6,555 nt of DNA. Source: an uncultured Micromonospora sp. GTDB taxonomy: Bacteria; Actinomycetota; Actinomycetes; Mycobacteriales; Micromonosporaceae. The stretch spans positions 1 through 6,555 of the forward strand of contig CALGAM010000160.1 in NCBI GenBank assembly GCA_937951935.1, read 5' to 3'. The notes beneath the pieces were generated by a model that saw only the letters and a program-made list of their open reading frames with translations, was not told the DNA's origin and ran no database searches. A program made the position numbers and the translations under genes. This document shows, one piece after another, positions 6,385 to 6,555 of this stretch. Position 1 is the stretch's first letter. Each line of letters starts with the position of its first letter.

Positions 6385-6555
6385 ATGGAATCTGGCGTTG
6401 GCGATAACGATTCAGCAACGGGCTTCGTCGGCGTGGACGGCGGCCGTGCCGCCGCGCCGGGCCCGGGCGACGCGGTGTCGACGACGGCCGGCGCGACGGG
6501 GCCGGCGGTGCGGCGGGCCCCCGGTCGCGCGGCGACGGGCGTCGCGGATCAGCGG
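6385..6555 (+). CDS. N-terminal part of an unidentified divergent gene (runs off the window)
   Basis: ATG at 6385 is preceded by a strong purine-rich Shine-Dalgarno (AAGGGGGAG, 6372-6380). The frame stays open for 57 codons to the window edge. Third codon positions are almost all G or C from codon 12 onward, as expected for a real gene in this genome. The visible protein begins MESGVGDNDSATGFVGVDGG and continues as an Ala/Gly/Pro/Arg-rich, probably disordered leader. No domain is visible, so I do not recognise the product. Genes divergent from sugar ABC operons are often regulators or catabolic enzymes, but nothing here decides. An alternative start further in cannot be excluded. Confidence 0.6.
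   Translation, partial: MESGVGDNDSATGFVGVDGGRAAAPGPGDAVSTTAGATGPAVRRAPGRAATGVADQR

Noticed and set aside
6224..6418. N-terminal extension of XylF from ATG 6418
   Set aside because: It would bury the lipoprotein signal at residue 66 and cover the divergent gene start and likely promoters.

Overview
The window is very GC-rich, with strong G/C preference at third codon positions. It has short intergenic gaps, GTG as well as ATG starts, and stem-loops without U-tracts. Together with the protein types (a Streptomyces-like secreted alpha-amylase, a ROK regulator, a lipoprotein sugar-binding protein) this points to an actinomycete. Micromonosporaceae is my tentative guess; nothing here proves the genus.

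Layout: (1) Bases 1-108 are the upstream region of the amylase. They hold an inverted repeat (55-79) and a good Shine-Dalgarno, but no gene I can support. (2) A complete secreted GH13 alpha-amylase lies on the + strand (109-1560). (3) A perfect 10-bp hairpin at 1572-1595 separates it from the convergent minus-strand genes. (4) The minus strand carries a four-gene operon-like cluster, read right to left: lipoprotein sugar-binding protein (xylF-like, 5138-6223), single-module ATPase (xylG-like, 4087-4938), permease (xylH-like, 2828-4090) and a ROK-family regulator (1595-2818). The xylG/xylH genes share an ATGA overlap, and the ROK gene starts 9 bases after xylH ends. A 44-base stem-loop sits in the 198-base xylF-xylG gap. 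(5) Bases 6224-6384 are a divergent intergenic region with candidate back-to-back promoters and a small inverted repeat. (6) At 6385 a + strand reading frame with a good Shine-Dalgarno begins and runs off the right edge.

How it works together: the amylase would cut starch outside the cell. The binding protein, permease and ATPase form a xylose-type (CUT2 class) ABC importer for a free monosaccharide, and the ROK protein is its probable sugar-responsive regulator. No xylose isomerase or xylulokinase is present in the window, so the substrate rests on XylF similarity alone. I see no phage, IS, CRISPR, tRNA, rRNA or toxin-antitoxin signal. I do not think the window holds an undescribed system. 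The most interesting details are the position and altered residues of the ROK regulator, the intercistronic stem-loop, and the shared divergent control region.
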